Assembly (NCBI GenBank): GCA_047967505.1
Contig: CM106541.1
DNA: 64,000 nt
Source of the DNA: Dipteris shenzhenensis
Taxonomy: Eukaryota > Polypodiophyta > Polypodiopsida > Gleicheniales
Direction: 5' to 3' (one strand)
This document shows positions 21,201 through 33,141 of the stretch, piece after piece. Every line of letters starts with the position of its first letter. Position 1 is the first letter of the stretch. Below the pieces are notes generated by a model that saw only the letters and a program-made list of their open reading frames with translations, did not search any database and was not told the origin of the DNA. The translations under genes were made by a program, and so were the position numbers.

Positions 21201-21975
21201 ACTAAGTGCTGGACCCACTCTTGTTTTAGCTTCCTACTCAGCAAAACAAATGTGTAGAGTGGAAGGGATTGATTTTTGCTACACTTAACCCCAGGATTGT
21301 AGATAGGAATTGTGCTACTTCCTTGAGGTGATGGTTAAGGATTGTGCGAAGCAATATGCCATCCCTATGGAACAGTGTGCTCTTGGTGAGGAGAGACTGC
21401 ACTTTAAGAAACTTTCCATCGGAAGGCCATGTAGGGTATTTGGCACCATGTGTTGGTAGTGAGAAAGCCCTTTGAATGATTGTACTATCGAGGATAATGT
21501 TTAGTGGGCTCTGATGTACAGTGATTGTATCGTACTTGCCAACCTTTGCAGTGCTGGAGTGGTAAGAATGGAGAAAGTCCCTGATGTATGTGGTCATTAT
21601 AGGACTGTCCTCCAAGGATTTTAGGCTCTCATGCAAACTACCTAGACCCCTTTGCTCTAAGTAAGATGTTGCTTCCTAGGAAAGAGCATAAGTCGATGTA
21701 GGTGGCCAAACAAGTTCCAGTGACTGGGCCCCATCAATGGTTGTGTAGGCCGGTGGTGATTGGGGTGGCATTTGTTCTTCTTGTTCATGCATTGAATCCT
21801 CTTCGGAGCTATCACTCTGGACCACAAATGCCTGTGGTCGTCGTGGTTGAGAGGATGTAGATGGCTGCGAACTCTGGAGGGGGTCTCGTGGTTGAGGCAG
21901 TGGGCTCTTTCTGGGCATCCTCTTTAGTGGCGGCATCTTGTCTGGACCTGCATCCATGTGCATGTGGTGTACCAT
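18216..21975 (-). pseudogene. Long coiled-coil ORF 3' of a Ty3/gypsy pol (env-position ORF), broken
   Basis: A run of minus-strand protein-like segments follows one another from 21975 to about 18216, roughly 1,250 codons with several stops and frame changes. The N-terminal part is basic and Pro/Ser-rich (MPPLKRMPRKSPLPQPRD). A folded segment follows at 21636-21238 (YDTITVHQSPLNIILDSTII, then RAFSLP), resembling the generic plant retroelement 'transposon protein' domain. Then come an acidic linker, a coiled coil (about 20675-20355 and 20196-19850, EVKALRAQIDEKEVEEVHMN) and a C-terminal region (19120-18401, WTLDNFLTNLRQHQISECWI). It lies on the same strand just after the integrase and has no transmembrane or gag zinc-knuckle signature. 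This matches the position of the extra ORF of Athila/Tat-like gypsy elements. Its function is unknown. Confidence 0.65.
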
Positions 21976-22299
21976 TGATCATTACATTGGTTGGCATATA
22001 GGTATGACTATTTTGTGTGTTTGTGGGAGATCTTATTTTTATACATGCTTTGAGAGTGTGGAATGAAAGTGTGTGGTACAATTATTCATGCAATCATCTA
22101 TGTGTCTAAGCAAAAGCGTGTGAGTGCACGTGACCTAGTAGCAAGGTAGGGACTAACTATATGCTTTTTTTGTTGCTGGGATTTTCATAGGGTAGCTAGA
22201 ACTCAGGCATCACTTTTGAGCCCTAGGTTAAAATTGATTGATGCTACCTATATGTGCGAAGATGTACATATGCAAGTGAGTGCTCGTGATACAATCTAA
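21976..22299. other. Spacer between gypsy pol and its 3' ORF
   Basis: About 320 bp without coding signal on either strand, between the end of the integrase reading frame and the start of the extra ORF. Confidence 0.5.
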
Positions 22300-25200
22300 T
22301 CCTAAATAAGGAAGACTTGGTTTCCCAAATCTTCATTTTTGTCGGGAATGGCTTGCATGTTGAAGTAGTAGGGCTTCAGTCGCTCACGTTTATTGTTGTG
22401 TTGAATTGGACTCCATCCAATGTTTCTAGTAGCACAACTCCGATGGAATTCATCTTTCATACCCGGTATGGTCCTTGACCTAGATACTTTAGTTTCCCCT
22501 TGTGTACTTTGGCATTGTATAACAAGACCAAGTCGCCTTCCTTGATGTCTTTAGCTTTAAGATTTCTGTCAAACCATGCCTTTCTTCTGTGTTTTTCTAT
22601 TGTCATGGCATGATAGGCAACTAGTCTTGTCTTTGTATGCTTCTCCAACTGATAGAGCCTTTCTTTCAAGGATTCATGGTCTCCCATGCGTTCTTGTACT
22701 CCTATGCGTAGGCTTGGTATTACAAATTCTAGTGGGTTCACAACTTCAAGGCCATACACCAATTGAAAAGGTGTGTTTCCTATACTGACCTTGAGTGTGG
22801 TTTTGTATGCCCATAAGGCTGCATTCAGTTTCTCTGCCCAATCAGAATGTTGTGGTTCTACTAGCTTGGTGAGGATAATGCATATTATTTTGTTGGTGGA
22901 TTCGGCCTGTCCATTACCTTGGGGGTAGTAGGGTGTGCTTTTTCTATGGATTACCATAAAGCTAGACAAGAGTTCTTGGATTACCTCATTGACAAAATGT
23001 GTGCCTCTATCTGATACAATTTCAATGGGGCATCCGAATCGGGTGATCACATTTTCATATAAGAATCTTGCTGTGCTTTTGGCATCTGCCTTTCTGACTA
23101 CTTTAGCTTCAGCCCATTTTGTAAAGTAATCAGTGGCCACAATGATGTAGTGTGCCTGTGTTCCTTTTGTTGCTGGATGGATGGGACCCACATAGTCAAT
23201 CCCCCATTTTTCAAATGGTTTTTGTGCGATAACTTTATTAAGGGGATTGAAGTCTTTTTGTTGTGATTTAGTAGTTCGTTTGGCATACATCACAGCTTTT
23301 ACATATTCATAGGCATTTGCCCACAGTGTTGGCCACCAATAGCCTGTGAGGAGAACTTTTCTTGCTGTGGATTCCCCTTGGAAGTGTCCTCTTGCAATGC
23401 CTTCATGGAATTCACTCAGGATTGCATGATCTCATGAGGCATTACACATCTTCTTAATACCTAGTCCTTGCCCATCTTGTACAGTTGTCCTGCAATGAGT
23501 TGATAGGGTGCAGCCTTTAGAATTAGTTTTCTGGCAGCTACTGCTTTCATTTCAGGGGGTGGTCTTCCTGTCATCAAGTACCTAATGATATCTCCACACC
23601 ACTCTGGAATAGCTTCTATTTGAAATAGTGTGGCATTTGGTAAGTCGTCTTCTACTCCAGTGGCTTCTTCTCCCAACTTGACACGAGACATATGATCGGC
23701 AATGTAGTGTTGGGCACTTTTGCGGACCACTATTTTGAAGTTGAATTCTTAAAGCAAGAGGAGCCATCTGGTTTTTCTTCCTATTGTACACAAACGGTTC
23801 ACAAAGATAAAGCAATGCTTGATGGTCGGTGTAGAAGACAAAATCATTTGCTAGTAGATAGTGCCGAAATTTCTTTACACTATACACCATTGCTAGAGCT
23901 TCTCTTTCTATGGTGGTATAGTTGATCTCTACATCATTGAGTTGTCGACTAGCGAAGTAGAATGGGTAGTCTTTCTTATGTTCACCAAGTTGACAAAGCA
24001 CACTCCCAATTGCATACTTGGATCCATCAGTACTTTAAAAGCTCAAAGGCTTGGTCGCACTCTTCGGTCCATAAGAATTCCACCTTCTATCTATCATGGC
24101 ATACTCTCGGCATACTGCAATATAAATCTTCTATAATAGCCGGCATGTCCCATAAAGACCTGTACACCTTTGGAATTTGTAGGAGGAAGCAATTCCATGA
24201 TGATTTTGATTTTGTCCATGTCAGTTGCAATCCCATGTTGAGAGACGATGTGTCCCAAAACAACTCCGTGGGTGACCATGAACTTGCACTTTGTTGGATT
24301 TAGGGAGATGCCGTACTCCCTGCATTTGATTAGTACTGCTTCAAGACATTTGAAGTGGTCTTTTTTGTTTGAATGGATGCACAAATCATCCAAGAATACC
24401 TGTAAAAACTTATTCAAAAATGACTTGAAAGCTATGAACATGACTCGCTGGAATGTGGCCGGGGCATTACAAAGGCCAAATGGCATGACTCTATATGCAA
24501 AAATACCCCATTCTGTAGCAAATGCTATTTTTGATTGGTCTTTGGGAGAAATTTTCACTTAGTTATAGCCACTAGAGCCATCCAAGAAGTCATATATTTC
24601 AGAGCCTGCCACCTTTTCCAACACTGTTTCTATTAAGGGTAGGGGATAGTGATCCCTAATTGTGGCGGCATTCACATTCTTTAAGTTTATGCATATTCTG
24701 AGCTTCTTGTTGCATTTAGGCACAATAACGATGGGTGAAACCCAATCAGTGTGCTCTATCTCGTAGATGAATCCGGCATCTAGGAGTTTTTCTAGCTCAT
24801 CATAAACCATGGTGCCATAATTAGGGTTTGTGTGATAAGGTCCACATACCTTAGGGTGAGCACCTTCCCTTATAGGTATTGTGTGTACTACCACGTCTGG
24901 TGCAAATCCTTTCATCTCTTTGTATGACCATGCTAGGCAGTCATGGTATTCCATTAGGAGTGCTTTGAGTTTGGTTTCATCTTCTTGTCAAAGCTGTTTC
25001 CCAATGAACACCAGTTTTTATTCCTCCCCTTCAAGGGCGAGGTTTATTGTGCGTGTTTTTGCTAGTCCCTCATAGATTGGAGTTTCTCCAATGCTATTAG
25101 TTTCTTGAACTTCATATTATCTTAGTGGTCTTGGCATTGCTATTGGCACACTGCCACTTATGTAATTCTTGATGTATTCCGGCACTTCTCGAAGATGACC

Positions 25201-25330
25201 TCTAATGGTGTTGAACTAGCCTGTCATGTGCCATGTGTACTCAGTGGCATAGTTTCATTTACCAATTTGTTAGGCTCTTTGTGACTTTCTTTTTCTAAAG
25301 TCTCTTGATTGAGCTTCATCCGCATATGTG
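22300..25330 (-). pseudogene. Ty3/gypsy pol (RT, RNase H, integrase), lightly broken
   Basis: RT starts near 25240-24954. The fingers motif DWVSPIVIVPKCNKKLRICI is followed by a single stop (GYN-stop-VKISPKDQSK, CAA to TAA) at about 24560. The palm shows AYRVMPFGLCNAPATFQRVM and FLDD (QVFLDDLCIHSN, about 24400). RNase H has FYFASRQLNDVEINYTTIER and FYTDHQALLYL, with a frame change near 23730 leading to QHYIADHMSRVKLGEE. Integrase is open for 278 codons (23293-22457) with all three acidic residues: WGIDYVGPI, VSDRGTHFVN and NGQAESTNK. A GPY-type C-terminus (YLGQGPYRV) follows and the frame fades near 22300. No LTRs are recognisable. This is one of the best-preserved elements here but it is inactive. 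Confidence 0.9.
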
Positions 25331-25589
25331 CCCATTCCTAGTCACACACGAAGTACTCATTCCATGGATCAGGGTAGGCGCACAGTATCCAATGGTGGGA
25401 TTGTGCACTCCTTGTAGTGATGAGCACATACCTACTAATGGGATATTGAGTTCAATAATAACCGCCATGCATCTACCCACTACCACACCCGGTCATCAGC
25501 TAGCTATACTTCTTATTCACGACGAGTTTCTCATACTTCCTACTTTTCTATTTTCTCCCTCACACTCTTAGTTTCCTTTTCCTACCTTT

Positions 25590-25802
25590 ATGTGCATGAT
25601 GGGTGGTGAAGAACATGGTCTAATGCATCTCGGGCCATCAAAACCATATCTAACAGGCATGATTCTTTGCACATGCTTTAAGGAGCATGTTGTTGAGGTG
25701 CATTCAAAGTATTGTGTCTATAGGAGACTTGCACATTCAAATAATCTACCCCGATGTGTGCTTTTTGACCCTTTTGCATGATACTTGGTGAAAACCATGG
25801 TT
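25590..25802. repeat. Single unit of the ~178-bp tandem repeat, left of the gag-pro relic
   Basis: It contains the ordered landmarks atgcatc-c-g-ccatcaaaacc, gcatgattctttgcacatg, aaagtattgtg, gacttgcacattcaaa, tttttgacccttttgcatgatacttggtgaaaa. The same landmarks recur at 27815-28985. The unit breaks off at catggttt where gag sequence begins. Confidence 0.75.
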
Positions 25803-27812
25803 TAGGTAGTTCCAATACATCAATTACAAGCCGAGGAAGTAGACTCATCATTTGAGTATGAAAGAGAGTACCCAATGTACTATGTAGAAGATGCAGAGGG
25901 TCTAATACCAGTTTATGCAAATTAAGTACGTCCCAATACATATCGAGCACCAATTAAGTGCTATGATTGTGGAGAAAATCACCAGATCACAGAGTGCCCT
26001 CATCGTGGTAGCCCCACAACTTTCCAACCACTCTACAGAGATTGTGGCATACGACATGTCTGTATGGATTGTCCCATGAAAAATAAAGTCCCACAACAAA
26101 CAAAGTTTAAGCCTAATGTCCCGATTGGCATCATTGGGGTGGACCATCAAAGTTTGGGTCCGCGGCAAGTGTAATATCACAACCTATAAATATAATTACA
26201 TGCCAACAGAAAGAGGCCAACAAGGACCCTAACATTCCAATCCCACCAAAGCGACTTCTTAAAAAGAAATCACAAGTGCTTCCACCTCTCCCAAGCAATG
26301 AGCTGTCGAGCTCTTTTACATCAACTCCCTGAGCCTCAAATAAAAGAAGCTCCATATCCAAATGCAGAGGTGGAGAAGGCTCATTTTCAGGCACTTCAAC
26401 AATGGGTACAAAAGGAAGAAGCTCAATTTGAGGCTGAGAAAAAAGCTCAAAACCCAATCCATGACTTGGCCCCACAAAGTATTGATACTGTACTCGAGCC
26501 TCTGTTCCAACAACATACTCCACAACATAATGTACTGCCACATCAACTTGAAGGAACCGCACTCTCCAGCATCCTGAGTTGCCCTGTGTCAATTCCCATC
26601 GAAATCTTCCTACAAAATTGTTCGAATCTTTGAAAGAGTTTCAAAGGATGGATTGAACTCGCAAATCCTCCTCCACCTATGAACGACATCAAAGATATCA
26701 CAACACTAGCGAGATCTCTCATCTTTCTTGGTGGCTTCTTGATTGCCCTCATCTAATGTATCATAACTTCAAGACTGATTGCATATAATGAAGTCCAAGC
26801 CATAGTGGATGGTGGAGCAGGTGTAAATGTCCTATCAAAGGAGCTCTACGAAGAATGGGGTCTCCCACCAATGCAAAAGACTAATTTCAACATACGCCTT
26901 GCCGATGATTCATGAGCTAAACCCTTGGGAATAGTAAATGGCATGTCCATAAAGGTCACCGGCATTCACTTTTCCCTTCAATTCACAATCTTGGATCTTC
27001 CCAAAAAATCCTATCAAATCTTACTGGGACATCCTTGGTTACAGGAAGCATCAATTCTTTATGATTGGGGAACTGATAGACTGACAATCTAGAATCGCGA
27101 CACCGTAGTCAGGGTGAATATGGGAAAAGGAGCTATAAAACCAATTGTGCCTAGAGCATTGGATGACACATCTTCCATGACAATCTCAAGCAAATCAGCT
27201 CCCTTGCAACAGCATGCCATAGCGGGTGATTCACAAAGAAATGTAAATAAGTGGATACAAACATTGGCAACCATCGACAACTTCCACTCATTAGACCTCA
27301 TCTTCTCGCAGATTGATGCTAAGGTGCTACAAGTAGATCCTCCACTCACACATGAAGAACCAATCGATCTAGAGGTGCCATTCTTTATGGCTGACCTCGA
27401 GTGAAATAATGAACCAAAAGAAGGTACCCATACCAATGATGACTCAGATTTTCCTTGGGACCTTGAAACAGAGGCTGAGAATGTTTAAATTGAAGATCAA
27501 ATCTTTGATAATGACTTAGCCATTCTGCATGCCCTAATGGCAGTCGATCTCCCAAAAGTTGAACCTCCAAAGTTTAACAGTAGAAGATCTTGCAAGAAAG
27601 CTGAAGGAGGAAATCGCAAAAAAACACTTCAATGAATTCGAACGAGTCCAAACAAGGATCGTCAAATTGTATCTTGCAAAGCTAGCTCCCTCAAAATCAG
27701 ATCCACCACCTCTAGAATGGTCTCTTGAGGGACTGGAAGGAGTATGCGTAGCAAATGAACCCTTACTTGGAAACACCTTACCAGTGGAAAAGTTACCCCA
27801 TTATGCAACTTA
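25803..27812 (+). pseudogene. Ty3/gypsy gag C-terminus and protease relic
   Basis: One frame runs from 25803 to 27404 with a handful of stops and no frameshift. A zinc knuckle CYDCGENHQITECP (about 25955-25996) is followed by a second Cys-rich motif (RDCGIRHVCMDCP). After a Gln/Glu-rich linker comes a retroviral-type aspartic protease: the active-site motif is VDGGAGVNVL (about 26805-26835) instead of D-T/S-G-A, and the second motif is ILLGHPWL (about 27021-27045). A further protein-like piece in another frame (27559-27812, LARKLKEEIAKKHFNEFERV) suggests a frame change. RT and integrase are missing. The strand is opposite to the neighbouring gypsy pol, so it is a different element. Both ends sit inside a tandem-repeat unit. 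Confidence 0.8.
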
Positions 27813-27814
27813 GC

Positions 27815-28985
27815 GTACATGACATGGAGGTGCATGAAAAATGTCATGCCTAGAGAGTTGCATGTTTGAATAAGACACCCTTAAGCATATTTTTTGACCC
27901 TTATGCATTATACTTGGTGAACAACATGGTATAATTCCTCCCATTTGATGGAAATGATCCTTTGAATAAGATTTAGGATAGGTGATGTAAGACGTGCAAA
28001 TTCTCATTCCCATCAGAGACTCATGCATTTAAATGAGGCACCCCAAGGCATATTTTTTGACCCTTGTGCATGATACTTGGTGAAAAACATGGTATAATGA
28101 GTCCTCGACCATCCAAACCATGTCCTATAATGGTGAAAAACATGGTATAATGAGTCCTCGACCATACAAACCATATCCTATGGGCATAATATTTTGCACT
28201 TGTCTTAGGGTAGGTTAGATGGAGGCACATACAAAGGATGAAGCCCATACGAATAAGGCAATCGAAGCGTGTTTTTTGACCCTTGTGCATGATAATTGGT
28301 GAAAAGAATGGTAGCATCCCTGACCATTCAAACCATATCCGATGGGCACAATACTTTTGCACCCATATTTGGGTAGGTGACATGGAGGCACGTACAAAGT
28401 ATTGTTCTTATCAAAGACTTGAATGTTCAAATAAGACATCGTGATGCGTGTTTTTTGACCCTTCTCCATGACAAGTGGTGAAAAAACATGGTATGATGCA
28501 TCCTCGACCATACATTGGACAATACTTAATGGGAATGATACTTTGCATACACCTTATGATAGGTGACATGGAATCAGGTGCAAAGTATGATGCCCATCGA
28601 AGAATTGCACATTTGAATAGGGCACCTTGAAGCATGTTTTTTGACCCTTTGTGCATGATACTTGGTATAATGCATCCTCAACTATCCAAACCGTATCCAA
28701 TGGGCATGATACTTTGCATGCATTTTGGGCTAGGTGATGTGGAGGTGAGTGTAGAGTATTGTGCCCATCGAAGACTTGCACATTCAAAAAGGGAACCCTA
28801 AAGCATGTTTTTCCCCTTATGCATGGTATTTGGAGAAAAACATGGTATAGTGCATTTGGGACCATGAAAACCATATCCAATGGGCATGATACTTTGTACA
28901 TGACTTAAGTTAGGGACATAGAGATGCATTCAAACTATTGTTTCCATCGGAGACTCACAATCTTGAATAGCACACTTTGAAGCGT
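27815..28985. repeat. Tandem repeat array, period about 160-220 bp (typically ~178)
   Basis: The landmark tttttgaccctt or its variant recurs near 27891, 28053, 28272, 28451, 28638, 28807 and 28985. The 28053-28272 interval contains an internal duplication of the gtgaaaaacatggtataatgagtcctcg piece. Each unit includes a catggtataatg block, a gggcatgatactttgcac block and a gacttgcacattcaaa block. Seven units are present here, with one more at 25590-25802. I do not recognise the family. Confidence 0.8.
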
Positions 28986-30080
28986 GTTTTTCAAAGAAGG
29001 GGAGTCTTCTATAGCCATAAGACTCAAAATAGTGTTGATTGCAGTCATTTTAACAATAAAAGAGAATATTTCATCAAAGTCTATCCCTTTATTTTGTGCA
29101 AACCCCTTTACAATAGAAGATAATGTTTCATCAAAGTCTATACATTTCTTTTGTGCAAACCCCTTTACAATAGGAGTGAATATTTCATCAAAGTCTATAC
29201 CTTTCTTTTGTGCAAACCCCTTTACAATAGGAGTGAATATTTCATCAAATTCTATACCTTTCTTTTGTGCAAACCCCTTTACAACATGCCTTGCCTTGTA
29301 CTTCATTTTTCCTCCATCTTCTTCATTCACCCCATATACCCATTTATTTTGCAATGCTATTTTTTCCATAGGCAAGCGAACCAAATCCCAAGTTTGGTTT
29401 TGTAGCAAAGAGTCCATTTCCTCTTTCATGCCTTGCTCCCACTCCTTTTTGGATTGCACCTTTATTACTTCTTCATACTTTTTTGGTTCACCAGAATCAA
29501 TCCACAGAACACAATTTAAAGAAGGAGAAAATTGCTCAAATGGTCTACTTAACCTCGTAGACCTTCTAAGTGCACTTAGAGGAATTTGAGGATCTTGCTA
29601 GTACTGCTACTACTGCTACCTATTCTCATTTTCTGCAGCCTTTGGAATTTCATCTCCTATGATTGTGTATTTTGGGTCTGCATTTTCTTTCTTGATTTTT
29701 TGCAAGTGATTTCTATACATAATAGTCTCATTGAATTTAACATCTCTACACCTAATGATTTCATTTCTTTCATAATCCCACAAACGATAACCAAACTCAC
29801 TAGCTCCATATCCAATAAAGATGCACTTTTTGTATTTTTTCTCAAGTGTTGTTCTCAAATCCTTAACAATATGGATAGATGCCTCACAACCAAAGACCTT
29901 CAAAAAATAATAGTTAACCTTTTTACCTATCTATTCCTCTTTTGGAATGCCACCATCCAAGGAACTTGAAGGTGATCTATTTATCAAGTAATAATTGTAT
30001 TCACTACTTCAACCAAAAGCTAAAAGGGAAGCCCTGTGTGTAATCTCATGCTCCTTGCATTCTCCATAATTTTTTTGTTA
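28985..30080 (-). pseudogene. Ty1/copia pol relic (integrase end and RT start)
   Basis: From 30080 downward: the integrase C-terminal part (IMENARSMRLHTGLPF, then VFGCEASIHIVKDLRTTLEK and CIFIGYGASEFGYRLWDYE), then the RT N-terminus from about 29459 (WEQGMKEEMDSLLQNQTWDL, NKWVYGVNEEDGGKMKYKAR). The next RT segment, VKGFAQKKGIDFDEIFTPI, is present four times in tandem. The text then continues VKMTAINTILSLMAIED and stops. The YVDD palm and RNase H are missing and no LTRs are seen. Confidence 0.85.
29057..29284 (-). repeat. Four tandem 57-bp units within the copia RT relic
   Basis: The string tcatcaaa recurs at 29071, 29128, 29185 and 29242, exactly 57 bp apart. The unit encodes 19 residues, VKGFAQ(K/N)KGI(D/E)FDEIF, and the reading frame is kept through all four. 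The copies differ by substitutions (for example DETLSSI in one), so the expansion is not recent. Confidence 0.95.
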
Positions 30081-31080
30081 ATTAAACATGGACTTATTAC
30101 TGTTCACTAATGTATGGCACAAGATTTCATGGTCAAAACTCATAACTAACCTTTAAGAATCTTATGGAAATGTACAAAGGCCTGTACCAACAAGAAATGG
30201 GAATGAAATTGCAACAAATAGTAGAAATCTCTAAATTAAAAGAGTAGCTATAGAAAGAAACTCAAGAACACACGAAGACAAAGGAGATGTTGAGGAATGG
30301 TCACCACATTCAGACCTTCAAAGATGTGTTCGAGACACACTTTTGGAAGTCGCTCCTCACCCATTTTTTCGCATCTCTAAGAGAACTTTCTATCGGTATT
30401 GCATCATGAATAATGTCCTTAAAACCGACATCATGCATAGGACACAATCCAAAGATGGATTCAAATAGAAAGGGGGGCATGGTAACCGTTGCCACGGTTA
30501 ACAGTTCATGTACCATGTTCATGTACCATGTATCATGTAAAGTAAACAAAGATGTAGGAGAGAGAATGAGGATTAAAATATGATATGAAACCGAATGGGC
30601 GCAAGAAGTTGTAAAATGAGAATGAGAGAGGTACACCAGAGTACAAGGGTTAGCCCTCCCTTCAAAAGGTGGAAATGCATATAAGTACAAAAGTTTAACT
30701 TTGGTCTTCATTGTGTACCTGCAAGTTTTGGAATAGAATCTCCCTCTTTCTCTTCATTCTCTTTCATTGAATCTTCTTGCTTCCTCTTGATAAGTTGTCT
30801 TGTAATTGCCACTCTCCCCATTCCCCATTTCCTTCCCCTTACTTATAGACATTTTGCTTACATTGACATGTCATACAACTAGTGGCCATCTACATGTAAA
30901 TCCCCAAGCCCCAAAACTCAGTACTCTCAAAATTATGATGCTAACTTTTTCTAGGTGTAGAATTTTGCCCTTTTGAAATCAAAAATTGATTCAAAAGCCC
31001 AAAAGTCCTAAGAACAACTATAAACATGCTTATGTTGTCAAACCTTTTTTTTTATAAAGGAATTCTTGGAGTAGCGGTTG
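30081..31080. other. Non-coding stretch
   Basis: No recognisable gene. A 133-codon minus-strand open stretch (30310-30711) lacks motifs. Around 30490-30540 there is an imperfect inverted repeat (ggtaaccgt / acggttaac) followed by short repeats of gttcatgtaccatg. The CT-rich piece at 30740-30850 resembles a copia LTR end but no partner is seen. Confidence 0.3.
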
Positions 31081-31083
31081 ATG

Positions 31084-31190
31084 ACTACCAGCGGTAGTGG
31101 TCCTATTACCAATGGTAGTAAGCCTTTTACTAATGGTAGTCAAAAATTTTATTGGCGGTAATTGTCCTTTTATCAACGGTATTCCATTGG
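31084..31190. repeat. Short degenerate tandem repeat (~24 bp unit)
   Basis: Units built on accaayggtagt-gtccttttatt recur four to five times, for example accagcggtagt, accaatggtagt, actaatggtagt and attggcggtaat. Confidence 0.6.
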
Positions 31191-31985
31191 GGTTTAGGTG
31201 ATTGTACTGAAAGATTTTCATCATGATTCATGCATCATTTGTGAAAAAGGTCTTCACATATGTATATCATGGAAAATTTCATGCAATTATGTGAATATGT
31301 AATCCCTATTTTTTGGACAATTTCTTAATTTGTGTGAAATAGTCCTTTGAATAATAACACATGCCATTGCCTCAAACCTTAATATATGTACAATGGCATG
31401 CTCCTCATCACCTCTATCATACAATAATCCTGCATTACAACACTTGGCCACCATCTCTAATGGACTTAAAAAAGGCCTTCGTAGCCTTGTGCATCCTATC
31501 AAACTCATAGGAATTCTCCTCGAATTCTCATAGTAGACCCTTTTTCTTGAGTTTACTCATACTTGCTCTCATCATAGGGTCTTCTTGTCTCAAGATATGA
31601 TGAATGTCATAGCACAAAATCTCCCTCTCGAAATATAGATTTTGTTTGTGAGAATATCTCTAAGGAAAGCCTTAAGTAGCTAACTATCAAGATGTGAATA
31701 CACTTGTAAGAAAAGCTAGGTGCATAGGTCTCCCAAGAGACTTTATATGCACTTACCCTAGTGCCATTTTCTATCACCAGGAAGGAGCTACCAGTCAATG
31801 ATAAATGATGAGAGGATGAGGAATCTAATCACAGCATATTAGATTGTATGGGAATACACCATGAGATAGAAATTAACCTCATAGAATTGTTTAGTCAACA
31901 CATACCAAGCTTTGTGGGATAATTCCTCACACTAGTACCATCTTTCAGAGGAAAAATTGAACAATGATTAACCAAAAGTTATGTT
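31191..31985. other. Non-coding stretch
   Basis: No gene, repeat or element boundary that I can support. Confidence 0.35.
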
Positions 31986-31989
31986 GAGG

Positions 31990-32300
31990 CTCAAGAGGTT
32001 AAGGGAAAACTTGCAAGAAGATATATGATTCCTAGACCTAGTAAATCTCAAGGAAAGAAACAAAAAGACAAGAATATGTTGTGAATATGGTAGAATTGGT
32101 ATCACACAAGCTAGTAGATAGCCATGATTCCTCGACCTCTAAAAATAGTATTATATGAGGACACCCATGGACATTCTACGTTATGTCATGATGGAAAGGA
32201 GGGAGGGACAAAACCACCTTGAGCTTGTATCAATGTGGAGTGTTAGGATATATTGTGAGATCATGTCCTATTCCTCCTCATCTCTAATCTCAACGATTTA
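31990..32300 (+). pseudogene. Probable retroelement gag fragment with zinc-knuckle remnant
   Basis: A plus-strand frame reads basic, gag-like residues (ARRYMIPRPSKSQGKKQKDK) and, after two stops, WKGGRDKTTLSLYQCGVLGY followed by IVRSCP. The latter matches the C-x2-C-x4-H-x4-C knuckle pattern of gag with the first Cys lost and His replaced by Tyr (CAT to TAT). The element type cannot be decided. It is short and broken. Confidence 0.45.
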
Positions 32301-33030
32301 GATAGATTATTGGTTGCGTCAAAATATGTGTCTAATGATCACTAGCATGTATAATATTTTATGGACCCTTTGTATTACTTTATACTCCACATCCCTAAAG
32401 ATTCAACATCCCTATATCCCAATCATGTATGTCTCTAGCTATACCTAACTAAGGGATGCGTCAATTCTATGAGCAAAAACCTATGAGCAGGTTTATCCGA
32501 GCATGTTTTTCAAGAGATTTTTAAAAATGTATTTCTTTAGGAAACATGGTTTTTACACTTTTATTTTCACTAGAACTAGATCCCTTTATCATAAAAATAT
32601 ACAGACTAGTCACTCATTCATTTTTACACAACATAATTTTCTTATTTAGAGACATCCCTTTGTACCCCTGTTATTACCTTAAAAAAGTGTTGATTCCTTT
32701 AAGAAACATTCCTCATAATCACTCTCAATGTAATAATACTATGAATATATAATTACTTATTAACACATTTATATCATATGGCTTTTTAGTGTTTTTATAG
32801 CATATTTATGGACATGTTTCTAAAGAAGTTTAAATTACTATAAATAAGTATTAACTTGGGCTTATATATCACTCTCATAAAATACATGTAATATTTAATA
32901 CTATATATGAAAGATTTTCCAAAATATAACTCCATAGATGTGCTCAAATGGGGTGTTCCGATCAATTTGAGTGGTTGAATGACTATATTTGGACATTGGA
33001 TATGAAAGTTATGTCACTTTTAAAAGTGCT
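32301..33030. other. AT-rich non-coding stretch
   Basis: No coding signal or repeat of note. Confidence 0.4.
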
Positions 33031-33036
33031 GTCCAA

Positions 33037-33141
33037 GGTAGTTTCGCCAGTGAAACTACCTTGGGAGACTTGCTTCAAAGGGGTTTCGCTGGCGAAACTA
33101 CCTGGATGGCTTGCTTCAATGAGTTTTCTTTGAAGAAACTC
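33037..33141. repeat. Three ~42-bp units each containing an inverted repeat
   Basis: Hairpin-forming sequences follow at regular spacing: 33037-33060 (arms GGTAGTTTC and GAAACTACC), 33079-33102 (GTTTCGC and GCGAAAC) and 33121-33141 (GAGTTT and AAACTC). The linkers are related (cttgcttcaa). A plus-strand frame is open across them but shows no known domain. Confidence 0.75.

Noticed and set aside
26131-27570. Minus-strand open frames of 69-153 codons across the gag-pro relic
   Set aside because: They are antisense to a plus-strand frame with zinc knuckle and protease motifs.
30310-30711. 133-codon minus-strand open frame
   Set aside because: No motif, no neighbours that support it and no codon pattern distinguishing it from background.
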